From DASRFR01 sp035651455 (GTDB lineage: Bacteria; Acidobacteriota; Terriglobia; Terriglobales; Acidobacteriaceae): a stretch of 64,000 nt of DNA. Under the pieces are notes generated by a model. That model was not told the DNA's origin. It made no database searches and worked only from the letters and a program-made list of their open reading frames with translations. Shown here piece by piece: positions 44,591 through 53,760 of the stretch. Both the position numbers and the translations under genes were made by a program. Numbering within the stretch: the stretch's first letter is position 1; the number at the start of each line of letters is the position of its first letter. The DNA lies in assembly GCA_035651455.1 (NCBI GenBank), contig DASRFR010000047.1, forward strand, positions 372,001-436,000, in the 5' to 3' direction.

Positions 44591-46057
44591 TCAGTTTCCC
44601 TTGTATGCGCTCCCTACCTTGATGTTGCGGAACCGCGCCGGGGCTGCGCCGTGGCCGGTGCCCATCACCTGTTGCGGCTGCCCCTTGCCGCAGTTGGGCG
44701 TTCCCCATAAATTCCACTCCTCCCGCGAGCAGATCGCATCCAGCGAGTTCCAGAATTCCGTGGTAATGCCCGAATACGAAGGGTTCTTCAGCATTCTCAG
44801 GCGCTTGCCATGCTTTATTTCCCAGCCAATCTCGGTCCCAAACTGAAAGTTGTAGCGCTTGTCGTCGATCGACCACGATTTGTTCGTCTGCATCAGGACT
44901 GCCCTGTCGGTGTCCGCGATCAACTGTTCCAGGCTCAGTGGCTTTTCTCCGGGCAGAATGCTGATGTTGGTCATGCGGATGATCGGCAGCCGGTTCCAGT
45001 TCTCGGCGCGAAGCGTTCCGCCCGACCGGTGGGCGCCAATGGCATGCGCCGTTTCCCGCGAGCTCAGATAGCCCGTAAATAAGCCATTGCTGATAATTGG
45101 CGTGCACTGCGCAGGAACCCCCTCGTCATCGAAGCCGAATGTACCCAGCCCCGGACCATGCTCCTGGCGGGCGTCCGCTACTACGTTCACCAGGTCGCTG
45201 CCGTAACGCAGATTGCGCAGCTTATCCAGAGTCAAAAACGATGTACCGGCGAAATTCGCTTCCATGCCGAGCACGCGATCCAGTTCGATGGGGTGTCCGA
45301 TCGACTCATGGATTTGCAACCCCAGTTGCGAACCATCAAGAATGATGGTCATCGTGCCTTCCGGACACTGGTCGGCTTGGTGCAGCGCAACCGCCTCTTC
45401 CGCAATTCGCCGCGCGTTCTCCAGTAATCTCAGTTCTTCGACCAGCTCATATCCTTTGTTCTGCCACTGCCCGCCGAAGGAATTCGGATACGAACGCTTT
45501 TGGATCTCGCTCCCCGTGAATGAGTAGGCCGAGTAGCCTGCGCCCGTCGAGTACTTCGTCTGATGAATGTTGCTGCCTTCCGAGGAGAAGAACCACTGTT
45601 CCTCGCGATGGAAATTAAGGTTGGTCTCGGCCAGCGTCACTCTTTTTACGGAGCACAGCTCGCGGTCAATCTTCGTCAGCAAGTCCAGGTTCTGTTCGAC
45701 AGAGATACTGAACGGGTCGATCTGACAGGGGGTAGTCCACTCCGCGGTGACGGGCTTTTCTGGCGCGAGCTGCACGTTGCTCTGCTTCACCTGCGCGGAC
45801 GCTTTCGCGATATTCAGGGCAAGGGCCGCCGCGGCTTCCACTCCCGCGCGGCTCAGATCGTCAGAAGCCGCGAAGCCCCATGCGCCGTCCGCGATCACCC
45901 GGATACTGAAGCCGAACGATTCCGAATCCGACGCGCTCCCCAGCTTGCCATTCTTGGTCGCTAACGCGCGGGCGCGTGCGTCCACTACCCGCACATCGCC
46001 ATATGTGGCGCCCCGGACATTAGCCAAATTAAGAGCCCAGTCAGCGATCTGCTTCAT
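44591..46057 (-). CDS. tldD: TldD metalloprotease subunit
   Basis: 488 aa zinc protease subunit of the TldD/TldE complex. The HExxxH motif is IHESIGHPIELDR, and the C-terminal Cys ligand lies in WGTPNCGKGQP. Start ATG at 46057 gives the usual MKQIADWAL. Immediately downstream comes the pmbA-type gene. Upstream, 140 bp separate it from the divergent RES/Xre pair. No RiPP precursor gene is evident next to it, so peptide processing cannot be assigned. Confidence 0.93.
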   Translation of the reverse strand: MKQIADWALNLANVRGATYGDVRVVDARARALATKNGKLGSASDSESFGFSIRVIADGAWGFAASDDLSRAGVEAAAALALNIAKASAQVKQSNVQLAPEKPVTAEWTTPCQIDPFSISVEQNLDLLTKIDRELCSVKRVTLAETNLNFHREEQWFFSSEGSNIHQTKYSTGAGYSAYSFTGSEIQKRSYPNSFGGQWQNKGYELVEELRLLENARRIAEEAVALHQADQCPEGTMTIILDGSQLGLQIHESIGHPIELDRVLGMEANFAGTSFLTLDKLRNLRYGSDLVNVVADARQEHGPGLGTFGFDDEGVPAQCTPIISNGLFTGYLSSRETAHAIGAHRSGGTLRAENWNRLPIIRMTNISILPGEKPLSLEQLIADTDRAVLMQTNKSWSIDDKRYNFQFGTEIGWEIKHGKRLRMLKNPSYSGITTEFWNSLDAICSREEWNLWGTPNCGKGQPQQVMGTGHGAAPARFRNIKVGSAYKGN

Positions 46058-46160
46058 GACACGAACTTAGAATCTAACACGTTCTCGAAACCTGCCGCCG
46101 CTTCCTGAGTTGAGGATATCTGGTTCGCAACAACGTCGGCAGGTTTCCAAAATGGTTGCA

Positions 46161-46197
46161 TTGACTTCTCCATTTTTGTATGTACAATACAGTACAA
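46161..46197 (+). promoter_or_regulatory. Promoter and palindromic operator of the RES/Xre pair
   Basis: TTGACT (46161-46166) and TACAAT (46183-46188), spaced 16 bp, form a good sigma-70-type promoter. A palindrome TGTAC-N6-GTACA (46181-46196) overlaps the -10 box and ends 1 base before the antitoxin ATG at 46198. The predicted transcription start would be almost at the ATG, so the mRNA may be leaderless. The site is a likely autorepression operator. Confidence 0.6.
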
Positions 46198-46653
46198 ATG
46201 GAGAACCTGGAACGGTTTCTCGCATCGCAGGGCGCCCAACTGCCCGGAATTTCCTGGGAACGCCCCGCCGATTTTTCCAACCGCTCCGTGCAGGAGCGCC
46301 TTAGTCCCGCGGCCATCAAGGGATTCCTCCGTCTCGCCGAGGCATGGAAGCTCCGCGACGAAGATGCGCGAGGCCTACTCGGAGGTATGTCGAACGGCAG
46401 CTACTACCAGCTCAAGCGCCGTCCCACGCGTACCCTCGACCAGGACCGGCTTACCCGCATTTCCCTGCTTCTAGGTATTTTCAAAGCGCTCAATATTCTC
46501 TATAGCCGCAAGCTGGCCGACGCCTGGGTGCAACTTCCCAACACCAACCTGGCTTTCAATGGTCAAACGCCACTTGCGTTCATGTTGCACGGTGGAGTTC
46601 CCGCGATGATGCGTGTCCGGCAACTTCTGGACGCGCGCCGGGGCGGCAATTGA
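46198..46653 (+). CDS. Xre/MbcA/ParS-type antitoxin
   Basis: 151 aa. It has an N-terminal HTH-like part (LSPAAIKGFLRLAEAWKLRD, GMSNGSYYQLKRRP) and the C-terminal domain typical of MbcA/ParS/Xre antitoxins (TRISLLLGIFKALNILYS, WVQLPNTNLAFNGQTPLAFM, GGVPAMMRVRQLLDARR). It binds DNA and neutralises the downstream RES toxin. The ATG at 46198 is chosen over a frame ATG at 46180 inside the -10 region. Its stop overlaps the toxin start (TGATG), typical of coupled type II pairs. Confidence 0.9.
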   Translation: MENLERFLASQGAQLPGISWERPADFSNRSVQERLSPAAIKGFLRLAEAWKLRDEDARGLLGGMSNGSYYQLKRRPTRTLDQDRLTRISLLLGIFKALNILYSRKLADAWVQLPNTNLAFNGQTPLAFMLHGGVPAMMRVRQLLDARRGGN

Positions 46654-47342
46654 TGCCCCCGCGCAGCACTCATCTTCACCAGGACGATACCCACCGTCTG
46701 ATCCCCACCCGCTATACCAAAGAAGGAAAAAGCGTCCTGGCGCGCATTGCCGAGAACGAAAGCCACCTACGCGATCTCTTCGAAATCGATGGCGCGACGA
46801 ACGAACGCCTCCTGGGAGAGGCCAACCGCTTGCCCGGCATCACTGTCCACGAGCTGGTCTTCGGCGTGCCTAATTTTCACATCATCAATGCTTCATTTAC
46901 ACACGCGAACCCCACGGGCAGCCGTTTTAGCGGTCCCGAGCGGGGCGCCTGGTACGCGGGCTTCGCGGTGGAAACCTCTCTGAAAGAAGTAGCCTTCCAT
47001 TATGCGGAAGGCCTGCGGGAAGTCGGTTGGAAAGAGCTCGAAACCGTCGATTATCGCGAGTACCTCGCGGACTTCCGTGCCCAATTTCATGACTTGCGCG
47101 GCACCAGGAAGTACGCAGCCTGCCTTGATCCGGACAGTTATGTAGCTTCGCAGCGGCTTGCCCGCGAACTCTTGAACTTGGGGTCGGCCGGCGTGGTCTA
47201 TCCCAGCGTGCGTCACCGCGGCGGCACGTGCCTCGCTTGTTTTCGTCCCGCACTAGTCACCAATGTGCGGCAAGCGCGGCTTTGTACCTTTACCTTCCAG
47301 GACGCCTGGGCCCAGCCGGAAATAAGCGTGACCGAGGGCTGA
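46653..47342 (+). CDS. RES-domain toxin
   Basis: 229 aa RES protein. The namesake residues appear in order: Arg in GSRFSGPERGAWYAG, Glu in ETSLKEVAFH and Ser in YPSVRHRGG. Known RES toxins are ADP-ribosyltransferase-related and deplete NAD+ or modify targets such as phosphoribosyl pyrophosphate synthetase. The ATG at 46653 overlaps the antitoxin stop. At 229 aa it is a little longer than many RES toxins owing to an N-terminal extension of about 65 residues. Activity is inferred from family. Confidence 0.9.
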   Translation: MPPRSTHLHQDDTHRLIPTRYTKEGKSVLARIAENESHLRDLFEIDGATNERLLGEANRLPGITVHELVFGVPNFHIINASFTHANPTGSRFSGPERGAWYAGFAVETSLKEVAFHYAEGLREVGWKELETVDYREYLADFRAQFHDLRGTRKYAACLDPDSYVASQRLARELLNLGSAGVVYPSVRHRGGTCLACFRPALVTNVRQARLCTFTFQDAWAQPEISVTEG

Positions 47343-47361
47343 TTCCGGCGCCGCACCGCGA

Positions 47362-47913
47362 CTACAGCTTCGGCAAAACAATTCCCTTTTGCGCCTGGTA
47401 TTTGCCCTTGCGATCCGCGTAGCTGGTTTCGCATACCTCGTCCGACTGGAAGAAAATGATCTGGCACAGCCCTTCATTGGCGTAGATACGCGCCGGCAGC
47501 GGCGTGGTATTGGAGATTTCCAGGGTCACAAAACCTTCCCACTCCGGCTCAAACGGCGTGACATTCACAATAATCCCGCAGCGCGCGTACGTGCTCTTGC
47601 CCACGCAGATGGTGAGCACATCGCGAGGAATCTTGAAATACTCCACCGACCGTGCCAGGGCGAAAGAGTTGGGCGGCACAATCGCGCATTCGGTCTGGAT
47701 AGTGACAAAGGATTTTTCGTCAAAGCGCTTGGGATCCACGATGCTCGAATTTACGTTGGTGAAGATTTTGAATTCATCCGCCACGCGCAGATCGTAACCG
47801 TACGAGGAAAGCCCGTACGACACTACGCCCTCTCGCACCTGCTTCTCAGAGAAAGGGTTAATCATGTCATGTTCCAGGGCCATCCGGCGGATCCAGCGGT
47901 CACTCTTCAGCAT
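47362..47913 (-). CDS. dcd: dCTP deaminase
   Basis: 183 aa dUTPase-fold enzyme producing dUTP from dCTP for thymidylate synthesis. Canonical start MLKSDRWIRRMALEHDMI, and motifs GLSSYGYDLRV, GKSTYARCGIIVNVTP and the catalytic Glu region EWEGFVTLEISN are present. The ATG at 47913 has AAGGAG four bases upstream; the frame is open to 47946. It converges on the RES toxin gene. Confidence 0.95.
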   Translation of the reverse strand: MLKSDRWIRRMALEHDMINPFSEKQVREGVVSYGLSSYGYDLRVADEFKIFTNVNSSIVDPKRFDEKSFVTIQTECAIVPPNSFALARSVEYFKIPRDVLTICVGKSTYARCGIIVNVTPFEPEWEGFVTLEISNTTPLPARIYANEGLCQIIFFQSDEVCETSYADRKGKYQAQKGIVLPKL

Positions 47914-48029
47914 GTTGCTCCTTGCAAAAGCCAGGGATGTGCTCATTAGCGAAAGACTCAGTTGAAAGTTTTTGCATTCCGGCTGGTGATACTGAGGGTG
48001 CCTGCCATCTTACGGGAGTCACTGTCCCG

Positions 48030-48058
48030 TTGACAATCTCTCATATCTTCCTTAGCAT
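48030..48058 (+). promoter_or_regulatory. Probable sigma-70 promoter of the HU-type gene
   Basis: TTGACA (48030-48035) and TAGCAT (48053-48058) with a 17-bp spacer lie 45 bp upstream of the GTG at 48103. A G-rich stretch (GAGGGGGG) before the start can act as ribosome-binding site. Confidence 0.55.
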
Positions 48059-48102
48059 CAACCACTTGGTGCTCACACTGCAAAACTGAGGGGGGCGGCG
48101 GC

Positions 48103-48372
48103 GTGATCAAACTCGACATCATTAATGAAGTAGTGAACAAAACAGGAATTACAAAGACAAAGGCGGAATTGGCAGTTGAAACCGTGTTTGAAAGCATGAA
48201 AAAGTCGCTGGCCAAGGGCGATCGCATTGAACTGCGCGGCTTTGGCGTCTTCAATGTGCGCCCGCGAAAGACCGGCATAGGCCGCAACCCTCGCACCGGA
48301 GCCGAAGTTTCCATTCCGCCTGGGAAGGCGGTTCGATTTAAACCCGGTAAGGAGTTGCAATCCATCGACTAA
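48103..48372 (+). CDS. HU/IHF family DNA-bending protein
   Basis: 89 aa nucleoid-associated protein. It shows the HU fold pattern: helix pair (IINEVVNKTGITKTKAELAV), then ELRGFGVFNVRPRKTG and the DNA-intercalating arm GRNPRTGAEVSIPPGKAVRF with the conserved NPxTG. It starts at a GTG. The family acts as a homo- or heterodimer in chromosome compaction and in looping at sigma-54 promoters. Which subtype (HU or IHF) is not resolvable by eye. Confidence 0.95.
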   Translation: MIKLDIINEVVNKTGITKTKAELAVETVFESMKKSLAKGDRIELRGFGVFNVRPRKTGIGRNPRTGAEVSIPPGKAVRFKPGKELQSID

Positions 48373-48476
48373 GCCGGATTCTGGGCTTGACGTGCCATGA
48401 GGCCCGCTTCTTTCCTGTAAGCCCCTGCGCCCAATCCTGAACGCCCGCATCTTATACTGAACCTTAGTGAACCTCG

Positions 48477-49502
48477 ATGTCTGATCCTGGCGCTTCCTTC
48501 ACGTCCACTGCGGAACTTTATCCTCCGGTGCAGGTCTGGGTGGCCCACCCGCCGCGCCAACGCTATTGGCTTCACGTGTTGTTGCTGCTGCTGACCTTCT
48601 TCACCACGCTCGTGGTCGGCGCTCGCATGCAGTACAACTTCATGAACAATCAGCCGGTGTTCTCGCTGGCCGACGACACGCTCTCCTTCTTTCCGGTTTC
48701 CTGGGCGTTTTCCCAGCCCTCCCGCTTGCTGCTGGGACTTCCGTTCTCCTTCACCCTGATGCTGATCCTGCTGGCGCACGAGATGGGTCACTATCTCTAC
48801 TGCAAGCACTACGGTGTGTACGCAACCTTGCCATTCTTTATTCCGGCTCCCACTCTGATCGGAACTCTCGGGGCGTTCATCCGTATCCGTTCGCCCATCC
48901 GCTCCCGCACCGCGCTCTTCGATATCGGCATTGCGGGTCCGATTGCAGGCTTCGTCGTTGCCGTCGCCGTGCTGTTCGTGTCACTGGGTCTCTCGAAGCC
49001 GCTCGGCGGCGCGTCCGGGCAATCGGACATTCAATTTGGATATCCGCTCATATTTCTCTTGGTCCACCGTCTGCTCGCCACCATCGCTCCCGCGCACAGT
49101 ATCGCGGCCTTGCCGTTGAGCCGCGTATACCTGCACCCTGTCGCTGTGGCAGCCTGGGTTGGAATGTTTGCCACCGCGTTGAACTTGCTCCCCGGCGGTC
49201 AATTGGATGGCGGGCACATCATCTTCTCTATAGCCCCGCGCGCACATCGCATCATCTCACGCGTGACCATCCTGATCCTGATTCCGCTGGCGGTTTACGA
49301 GTGGGCGGGCTGGTTGCTCTGGGCGGTCCTGTTGGAACTGAGCAGCATGCGGCATCCGCAAGTTGCGGACTGGCCGCGCATTTCAGGCGCTCGAACCTGG
49401 CTTGCCTGGGCGGGATTGCTGATGCTGATTCTGACACTCACTCCCGCTCCCTTCGCGCACAGTTCTCTGCGCACCGTTCTGCATGAATTCCGCGGCCGCT
49501 AG
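48477..49502 (+). CDS. Site-2 protease-like (M50) membrane protein
   Basis: 341 aa integral membrane protein with six or more helices. Metal-binding motifs are intact: HEMGHYLYCK in the first conserved helix and NLLPGGQLDGGH in the last. The family cleaves transmembrane substrates, for example anti-sigma factors. No PDZ domain is seen, so it belongs to the short, PDZ-less group. The start ATG at 48477 has only a weak ribosome-binding site. Substrate unknown. Confidence 0.9.
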   Translation: MSDPGASFTSTAELYPPVQVWVAHPPRQRYWLHVLLLLLTFFTTLVVGARMQYNFMNNQPVFSLADDTLSFFPVSWAFSQPSRLLLGLPFSFTLMLILLAHEMGHYLYCKHYGVYATLPFFIPAPTLIGTLGAFIRIRSPIRSRTALFDIGIAGPIAGFVVAVAVLFVSLGLSKPLGGASGQSDIQFGYPLIFLLVHRLLATIAPAHSIAALPLSRVYLHPVAVAAWVGMFATALNLLPGGQLDGGHIIFSIAPRAHRIISRVTILILIPLAVYEWAGWLLWAVLLELSSMRHPQVADWPRISGARTWLAWAGLLMLILTLTPAPFAHSSLRTVLHEFRGR

Positions 49503-49526
49503 GAGCTGAAGTTTCAGCAGGGATCT

Positions 49527-51161
49527 TCACTGCAGGTCAATTCCCAGCACCATCGCCACCTGCCGGGCTGCGGTCCGGAACTGCTGCGACTCCGAGATGA
49601 ACATTGCCTTGCCGCCCGTGCGTTCCGCGAGCGCTTTCAAACGGTACTGATCTTCCCACGTGCTTGCGCCCAATCCGATGCAGTAGATCTGGACTTCGCT
49701 GACGTCCAGCTCGCCCGAGAGTTCCAGCGGCGACATTTGCGACGTGCGATTCTCTCCGTCCGAAATCACCAGCAGCACGCGCTTGCGATTGCGTGCGATA
49801 CGGTGCAAGTGGCCCGATGCGAAAGCCACTGCGTCGTAGAGCGCTGTGCCTTCCGACGGATGGATGTTCTCCATTCCGTTCTCCAGCGCCTGGGAATTGT
49901 TGGTGAGGTCCTCTTCGAACACGAGCCCTTTGGAGAACGACATTAAAAATGCTTCGTCATTGTCTCTGAGCCGCCGCACCAGGTCCGTGAGGCTATTGAG
50001 AATGGCCCGCCGGCTATCGCGTGATGTCTTATCCGATTCGATCAGGATTCCAAGCGAGAAAGGCGCGCCGGACGATTCCAGTTCCCGCGTCGAATGCATG
50101 GGAATATTCGGCCCGGTGGCGCTCGCCATTGTCGTGGGTTCGCTGCGATTGGCCGGCGCGGGCGGAGGATTCGAAACCGGCGGGCTAGCCGTTTTCTGCG
50201 CTGTTTGCGGAGTCTGATGTGGGCGTGCGGTTTCGGCCGGCTCTTGCCGCGAGGTGGCGCGGGAAGGACTCATGCTCGGCTGATTCGCCGCGACCGTCGC
50301 AGTCGCTGGTGCACCGGGCATGGACACTCGTGTGGCCGCCAGGTACTGGTCCCAGTTGGTACTCGATCCGCCGCGCTCCAGATACTTCTGCCTTGCAAAG
50401 GCGTCCAATTGTTGGCTCGCGGGAGATCCTCGTGTGAGATTCACGGCGCGCGCCAGCAGCCGGAAACCTTCGGTCTCCTCGGGATTCTTGCCATAAAGAT
50501 CGGCAATTGCCAGAGCGTAAACGTATTGCGGATTTTCCGGACCAGTGGCCAGCGTGTTTCGCAGGTACGGCCGAGCGGTCGCGTAGTCCTTGCGACCATA
50601 GTAGGCGTAACCCACCGCTGCATTCAGGTTTCGACTGAGTTCCTGCTTGAACTGTTGAAACTGACTGGCCGGCATGTCCTCCGGAGGGCTCAGCGTATCC
50701 ATCTTGCTCAACGAATTTTTAGCCGCGGTCAGCCGTTGTTCCGCGGTTGGGTCGGCCGGAGTCATGAATGAGAGCTCATGACCGGCATCCTCGATCTCCG
50801 CCGCCGCGATGGGGTTCTCGGGATCCACGCTGCGCAACTGCCGGGCCCAGGCCTGGGCGCGGTAACTGTCTTTGGCCTTGCGGTATGCCCAGATCAGCCA
50901 CTCCATTGCGTCCCGCCTGCGGGCTGTATCCGGGGTGCTGGTCGCAAACTGCTCCATCGCCACCGTAAACCCATCCCGTTGCAGGCGCTGGACAGCGTCG
51001 CTGTAGGACGGATTGGGCGCTCCGCCTTGCGCGGCGAGGCTGCCGCTGAAAACGGTCCCGAGTAGGACCGCAAGCACGGTCGCGCACAACACGGAATACC
51101 GCCGCTGCCCATCCTCGCGGGAGCTTTCATGACTCGGAAATATGGGAATGTAGCCGTCCAA
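49527..51161 (-). CDS. Secreted TPR/VWA-domain protein
   Basis: About 544 aa. A signal segment (VLCATVLAVLLGTVFSGSLAAQ) precedes a helical TPR-like region (residues ~55-265), a Pro/Thr-rich linker (~270-345) and a C-terminal von Willebrand factor A domain (FSLGILIESDKTSRDSR, ENIHPSEGTALYDAVAFAS, KRVLLVISDGENRTSQ). The usual MIDAS DxSxS is changed to ESDKTS, so metal binding is uncertain. VWA proteins of this type ('VWFA-related Acidobacterial domain') are common in the phylum. Start is a TTG at 51161; a GTG at 51092 is a possible alternative. Confidence 0.78.
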   Translation of the reverse strand: MDGYIPIFPSHESSREDGQRRYSVLCATVLAVLLGTVFSGSLAAQGGAPNPSYSDAVQRLQRDGFTVAMEQFATSTPDTARRRDAMEWLIWAYRKAKDSYRAQAWARQLRSVDPENPIAAAEIEDAGHELSFMTPADPTAEQRLTAAKNSLSKMDTLSPPEDMPASQFQQFKQELSRNLNAAVGYAYYGRKDYATARPYLRNTLATGPENPQYVYALAIADLYGKNPEETEGFRLLARAVNLTRGSPASQQLDAFARQKYLERGGSSTNWDQYLAATRVSMPGAPATATVAANQPSMSPSRATSRQEPAETARPHQTPQTAQKTASPPVSNPPPAPANRSEPTTMASATGPNIPMHSTRELESSGAPFSLGILIESDKTSRDSRRAILNSLTDLVRRLRDNDEAFLMSFSKGLVFEEDLTNNSQALENGMENIHPSEGTALYDAVAFASGHLHRIARNRKRVLLVISDGENRTSQMSPLELSGELDVSEVQIYCIGLGASTWEDQYRLKALAERTGGKAMFISESQQFRTAARQVAMVLGIDLQ

Positions 51162-51415
51162 AGCTGTTGCGACCTTTAAAGTTGGGGCTTTTCTGTTTCG
51201 ATGCGGCCCTCGGCAAAGCGGCTGTTTCCCGGCAGGAATTCTCGGCTCGGCGTCTGGAAACGCTTCACCCGACGAGCTTTCCTGGTTGGCTTACGCTGGT
51301 TGGCTCAGGTAAGTTGCGCGCGGTAGCTTATGTCATGGGAGCGACAGTCGAACCTTCTCAGGCGCAAGAGCAAACCGCAAATCGAGGGATGAAGACGATT
51401 CCGCCGAATCGATCA

Positions 51416-51631
51416 TCACTCCTGTCCCGAGGACAACTTCATTTCCTCGTACCCTTCACACTGCAACACCGGCAGGCGCGGATATTTTGCGAACGCAGGA
51501 TTCACCCGCGCCAGTGCACACCGGATGTAGACCGTGCCTCTGTCGGACTGAATCCGTTCCGCGTGGGTGCAACGGTCGCACAGGCCGGCGGGAACCGTCT
51601 TTGCCGAAGGATTCGCTTTGCTGGAAACCAT
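51416..51631 (-). CDS. Small Cys-rich (zinc-ribbon-like) protein
   Basis: 71 aa. Four Cys in two halves (GLCDRCTHAERI, YIRCALARVNPAF, LPVLQCEGYE) suggest a zinc site. The KYPRLPVLxCxGYE ending matches small proteins I recall as common in Acidobacteriota; name unknown. The ATG at 51631 is chosen, as upstream in-frame residues show no pattern. Function unknown. Confidence 0.55.
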   Translation of the reverse strand: MVSSKANPSAKTVPAGLCDRCTHAERIQSDRGTVYIRCALARVNPAFAKYPRLPVLQCEGYEEMKLSSGQE

Positions 51632-51726
51632 TGTGCAGAATATCGCAGTTGATCTTCGACTGCGCTCATCGGCCGCAGCGCTCATCGCTATCCTGTGCGC
51701 GCTCACGAAAAACTCGCCTGCAAAAG

Positions 51727-51753
51727 AAAAAGGTGTGGGCACAAACCCACACC
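51727..51753 (-). terminator. Rho-independent terminator
   Basis: Perfect 8-bp stem (GGTGTGGG/CCCACACC, arms 51732-51739 and 51746-51753, 6-base loop) followed on the minus strand by TTTTTCTTTT. It ends the gene that stops at 51774. Confidence 0.85.
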
Positions 51754-51773
51754 TCGCGACAAGATAACTTAAC

Positions 51774-52166
51774 TTACTGCTTACACGAATCGCTGACCAT
51801 CTGCACATCCGTAATTGTCATGTGGCCATGCTCAGCATTGTTCTTCTTCATGCCCGAATCATGCGCGGCATCTTTTGCGTCTTCTTTCAGGTTGTGCATT
51901 TTGGCGTCTTTTACTACGCCGGTAGCGCTGACCGTGTGGCCAACATGATCGGCGAGCGAAACCTGGCTGCTGCGCACTTCCCACGTGCTGCCGTCATTGG
52001 CAGTGAGCAGAAATTCGTTGGCGCTGTCACCCTTGGACAGGCAGCCCGTGATCGTCCGGGTGTCGGCCTTTGATTTGTCGCTGGTAGCGTCTTGCGCCAG
52101 CGCCCACGATGCCCCAAACACAACTAACATCACGCACAAAAGCAAACGGCTGATTGTTGTTCTCAT
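51774..52166 (-). CDS. Small secreted protein of unknown function
   Basis: 130 aa with a clear signal peptide (LLLCVMLVVFGASWALAQ). The mature part has TITGCLSKGDSANEFLLTANDGSTWEVRS and ends with a region rich in His and charged residues (AAHDSGMKKNNAEHGHMTITD). Similar small exported proteins with GCLxxG...F.L.D..G..W.L are frequent in Acidobacteriota and look like a small beta (OB-like) fold. The ATG at 52166 has AAGGAG at proper distance. A strong terminator follows. Confidence 0.75.
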   Translation of the reverse strand: MRTTISRLLLCVMLVVFGASWALAQDATSDKSKADTRTITGCLSKGDSANEFLLTANDGSTWEVRSSQVSLADHVGHTVSATGVVKDAKMHNLKEDAKDAAHDSGMKKNNAEHGHMTITDVQMVSDSCKQ

Positions 52167-52418
52167 GAATTCTCCTTGAACCGCGGATCTCTTACTTTCG
52201 ACGATGTGCCGCACATGCGACGATCTTGGACGACGGAGGGCGCGCATGTTCCTTGCAGGGAGTCCTTTTTCCGGATGCGAACGGGGCGCGCACCAGGCTT
52301 GCTTCCCGTTGCTTGGATGGGCCCGCTTCAGAGTTGGTTGTTTTGTGCGCAGAGCTCGACACAGGCGCGGCGGGTGCACCAACGCGTATCCCGCAGATAT
52401 TATGGCCTTAATTGCACT

Positions 52419-53363
52419 TCAGCTGATCAGCCGTCGAAATACCGCGTGCCGCAGTCGCTCTCCTTTGGTGCGTTCGACAAATTCAAGCTCGCACCGGCGC
52501 TCCGGCTTCAGCCACACGCAGTCTCGCATCTTTTCCGCCGTCAACCCGTGGCCCGACCGGTTTGGCTCCGGCAAATTCACAAATGGACAATCGGGCGTCT
52601 CCAGGGCCTTCAGCTCTTTGTAGACTCTTGCCCGCAACCCCGGTGTGAAGCCCGCCGCAATTCTTTTGACGTAGTAAAGATCTCGGCCGCGATATTCGCC
52701 GACAATCAGCGATGAAAAGTTCTTCCCCGCAGAAACGTAGCCGCCAACCACAAACTCGCCTTCCTGGTTGAATCGATGTTTCTGCCAGGCATCTGACTCC
52801 CTGCCAGGAATGTAAATTGAGTCCGCGCGCTTCGCGACGACTCCCTCTAGTCCCATCTTTTTTACTTGCGCGACCAGCGCGCCCACTTGGGTACGAAAGT
52901 AAGGATTGATCCGCAGCGGCCCCGTGAAATGCTTTCCGAGCTCATCAAGCATTTCTTTGCGTTCACTCAGAGCCGAATTGAACGTATCGCGGCCCTGCCA
53001 GTGCAGGACATCGAACGCATAAAACACGATTGGCTGTTTCGTCTTCTTGCGGTTTTGCAGCTCCTGGAAACTGGCCCGCCCGGCGTTATCCAGGGCCACG
53101 ATCTCGCCGTCCAGCACTAGGTCGCCGGCGTGAAGATTCTTAAGAGCGAAAGTGATGTGCGAAAAGTCGCGGCTGTAGTCGAGGCCTGACATTGAGTAGA
53201 GCATCGCCGTCTTCCCGTCCACGACTGCAATCGCGCGATAGCCGTCTTGCTTGATCTCGTACAGCCAGCCATCGCCTTCCGGAAGCGACGGCACGCGCTT
53301 GCACTCCATGGGTTCGATGAATCGCGGACGTGGCTTCGGATTGCGGATCCCGCGCTGTACCAT
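52419..53363 (-). CDS. Stand-alone ATP-dependent DNA ligase (LigD-type ligase domain)
   Basis: 314 aa. The adenylation motif KxDGxR is EIKQDGYRA with the active-site Lys. The further motifs DGEIVALD, FYAFDVLHW and GLEGVVAKR of nucleotidyltransferase ligases follow, then a C-terminal OB-fold region (FVVGGYVSAGKNFSSLIVG). The polymerase and phosphoesterase domains of full LigD are absent, and no ku gene is in the window. It may assist end joining or repair. The ATG at 53363 is at the start of homology (PRFIEPMECKRVPSLPEGDG). Confidence 0.9.
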   Translation of the reverse strand: MVQRGIRNPKPRPRFIEPMECKRVPSLPEGDGWLYEIKQDGYRAIAVVDGKTAMLYSMSGLDYSRDFSHITFALKNLHAGDLVLDGEIVALDNAGRASFQELQNRKKTKQPIVFYAFDVLHWQGRDTFNSALSERKEMLDELGKHFTGPLRINPYFRTQVGALVAQVKKMGLEGVVAKRADSIYIPGRESDAWQKHRFNQEGEFVVGGYVSAGKNFSSLIVGEYRGRDLYYVKRIAAGFTPGLRARVYKELKALETPDCPFVNLPEPNRSGHGLTAEKMRDCVWLKPERRCELEFVERTKGERLRHAVFRRLIS

Positions 53364-53686
53364 GGCAAACCGCCGCCTCCAGTAGATGCGCTAGAACCCG
53401 CCATGAGTTGGGGTTCTCGGGGCGGAATACAAACGTAAAAGGGCTCGAAGCTTTGGCTGGCCGCACGGACAAACGAAATTAGGCCATAACCTCTGGAAAA
53501 TTGCGTTGTGTGGCACACCTTTTTCACAACGTGTAGTAAAAGCAAAGACGTGGGGCCGCACCCGCGCTCTGAGAGAGAAAGCGTGAACGTCGTTCGCCAA
53601 GCAAACGAACGAACCGCCTCCACAAGGGCTTGCCCTGCACGCGGAAAATGACCGGAAAAGTAAACTAGCAAGTTGTTTTAAAGTTT
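53364..53686. other. Non-coding interval
   Basis: About 320 bases between the ligase gene and tRNA-Gln. Open frames here show no recognisable protein. No strong hairpin or repeat seen. Confidence 0.5.
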
Positions 53687-53760
53687 TGGCTGCCCCCCAG
53701 GGATTCGAACCCCGATATGCTGATCCAGAGTCAGCTGTCCTGCCGTTGAACGAGGGGGCA
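53687..53760 (-). tRNA. tRNA-Gln (CTG)
   Basis: 74 nt with encoded CCA (53687-53689). Acceptor TGCCCCC pairs with GGGGGCA; anticodon stem GCTGA/TCAGC with loop CTCTGGA, anticodon CTG; T-arm GGGGTTCGAATCCC. Minus strand. Confidence 0.94.
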
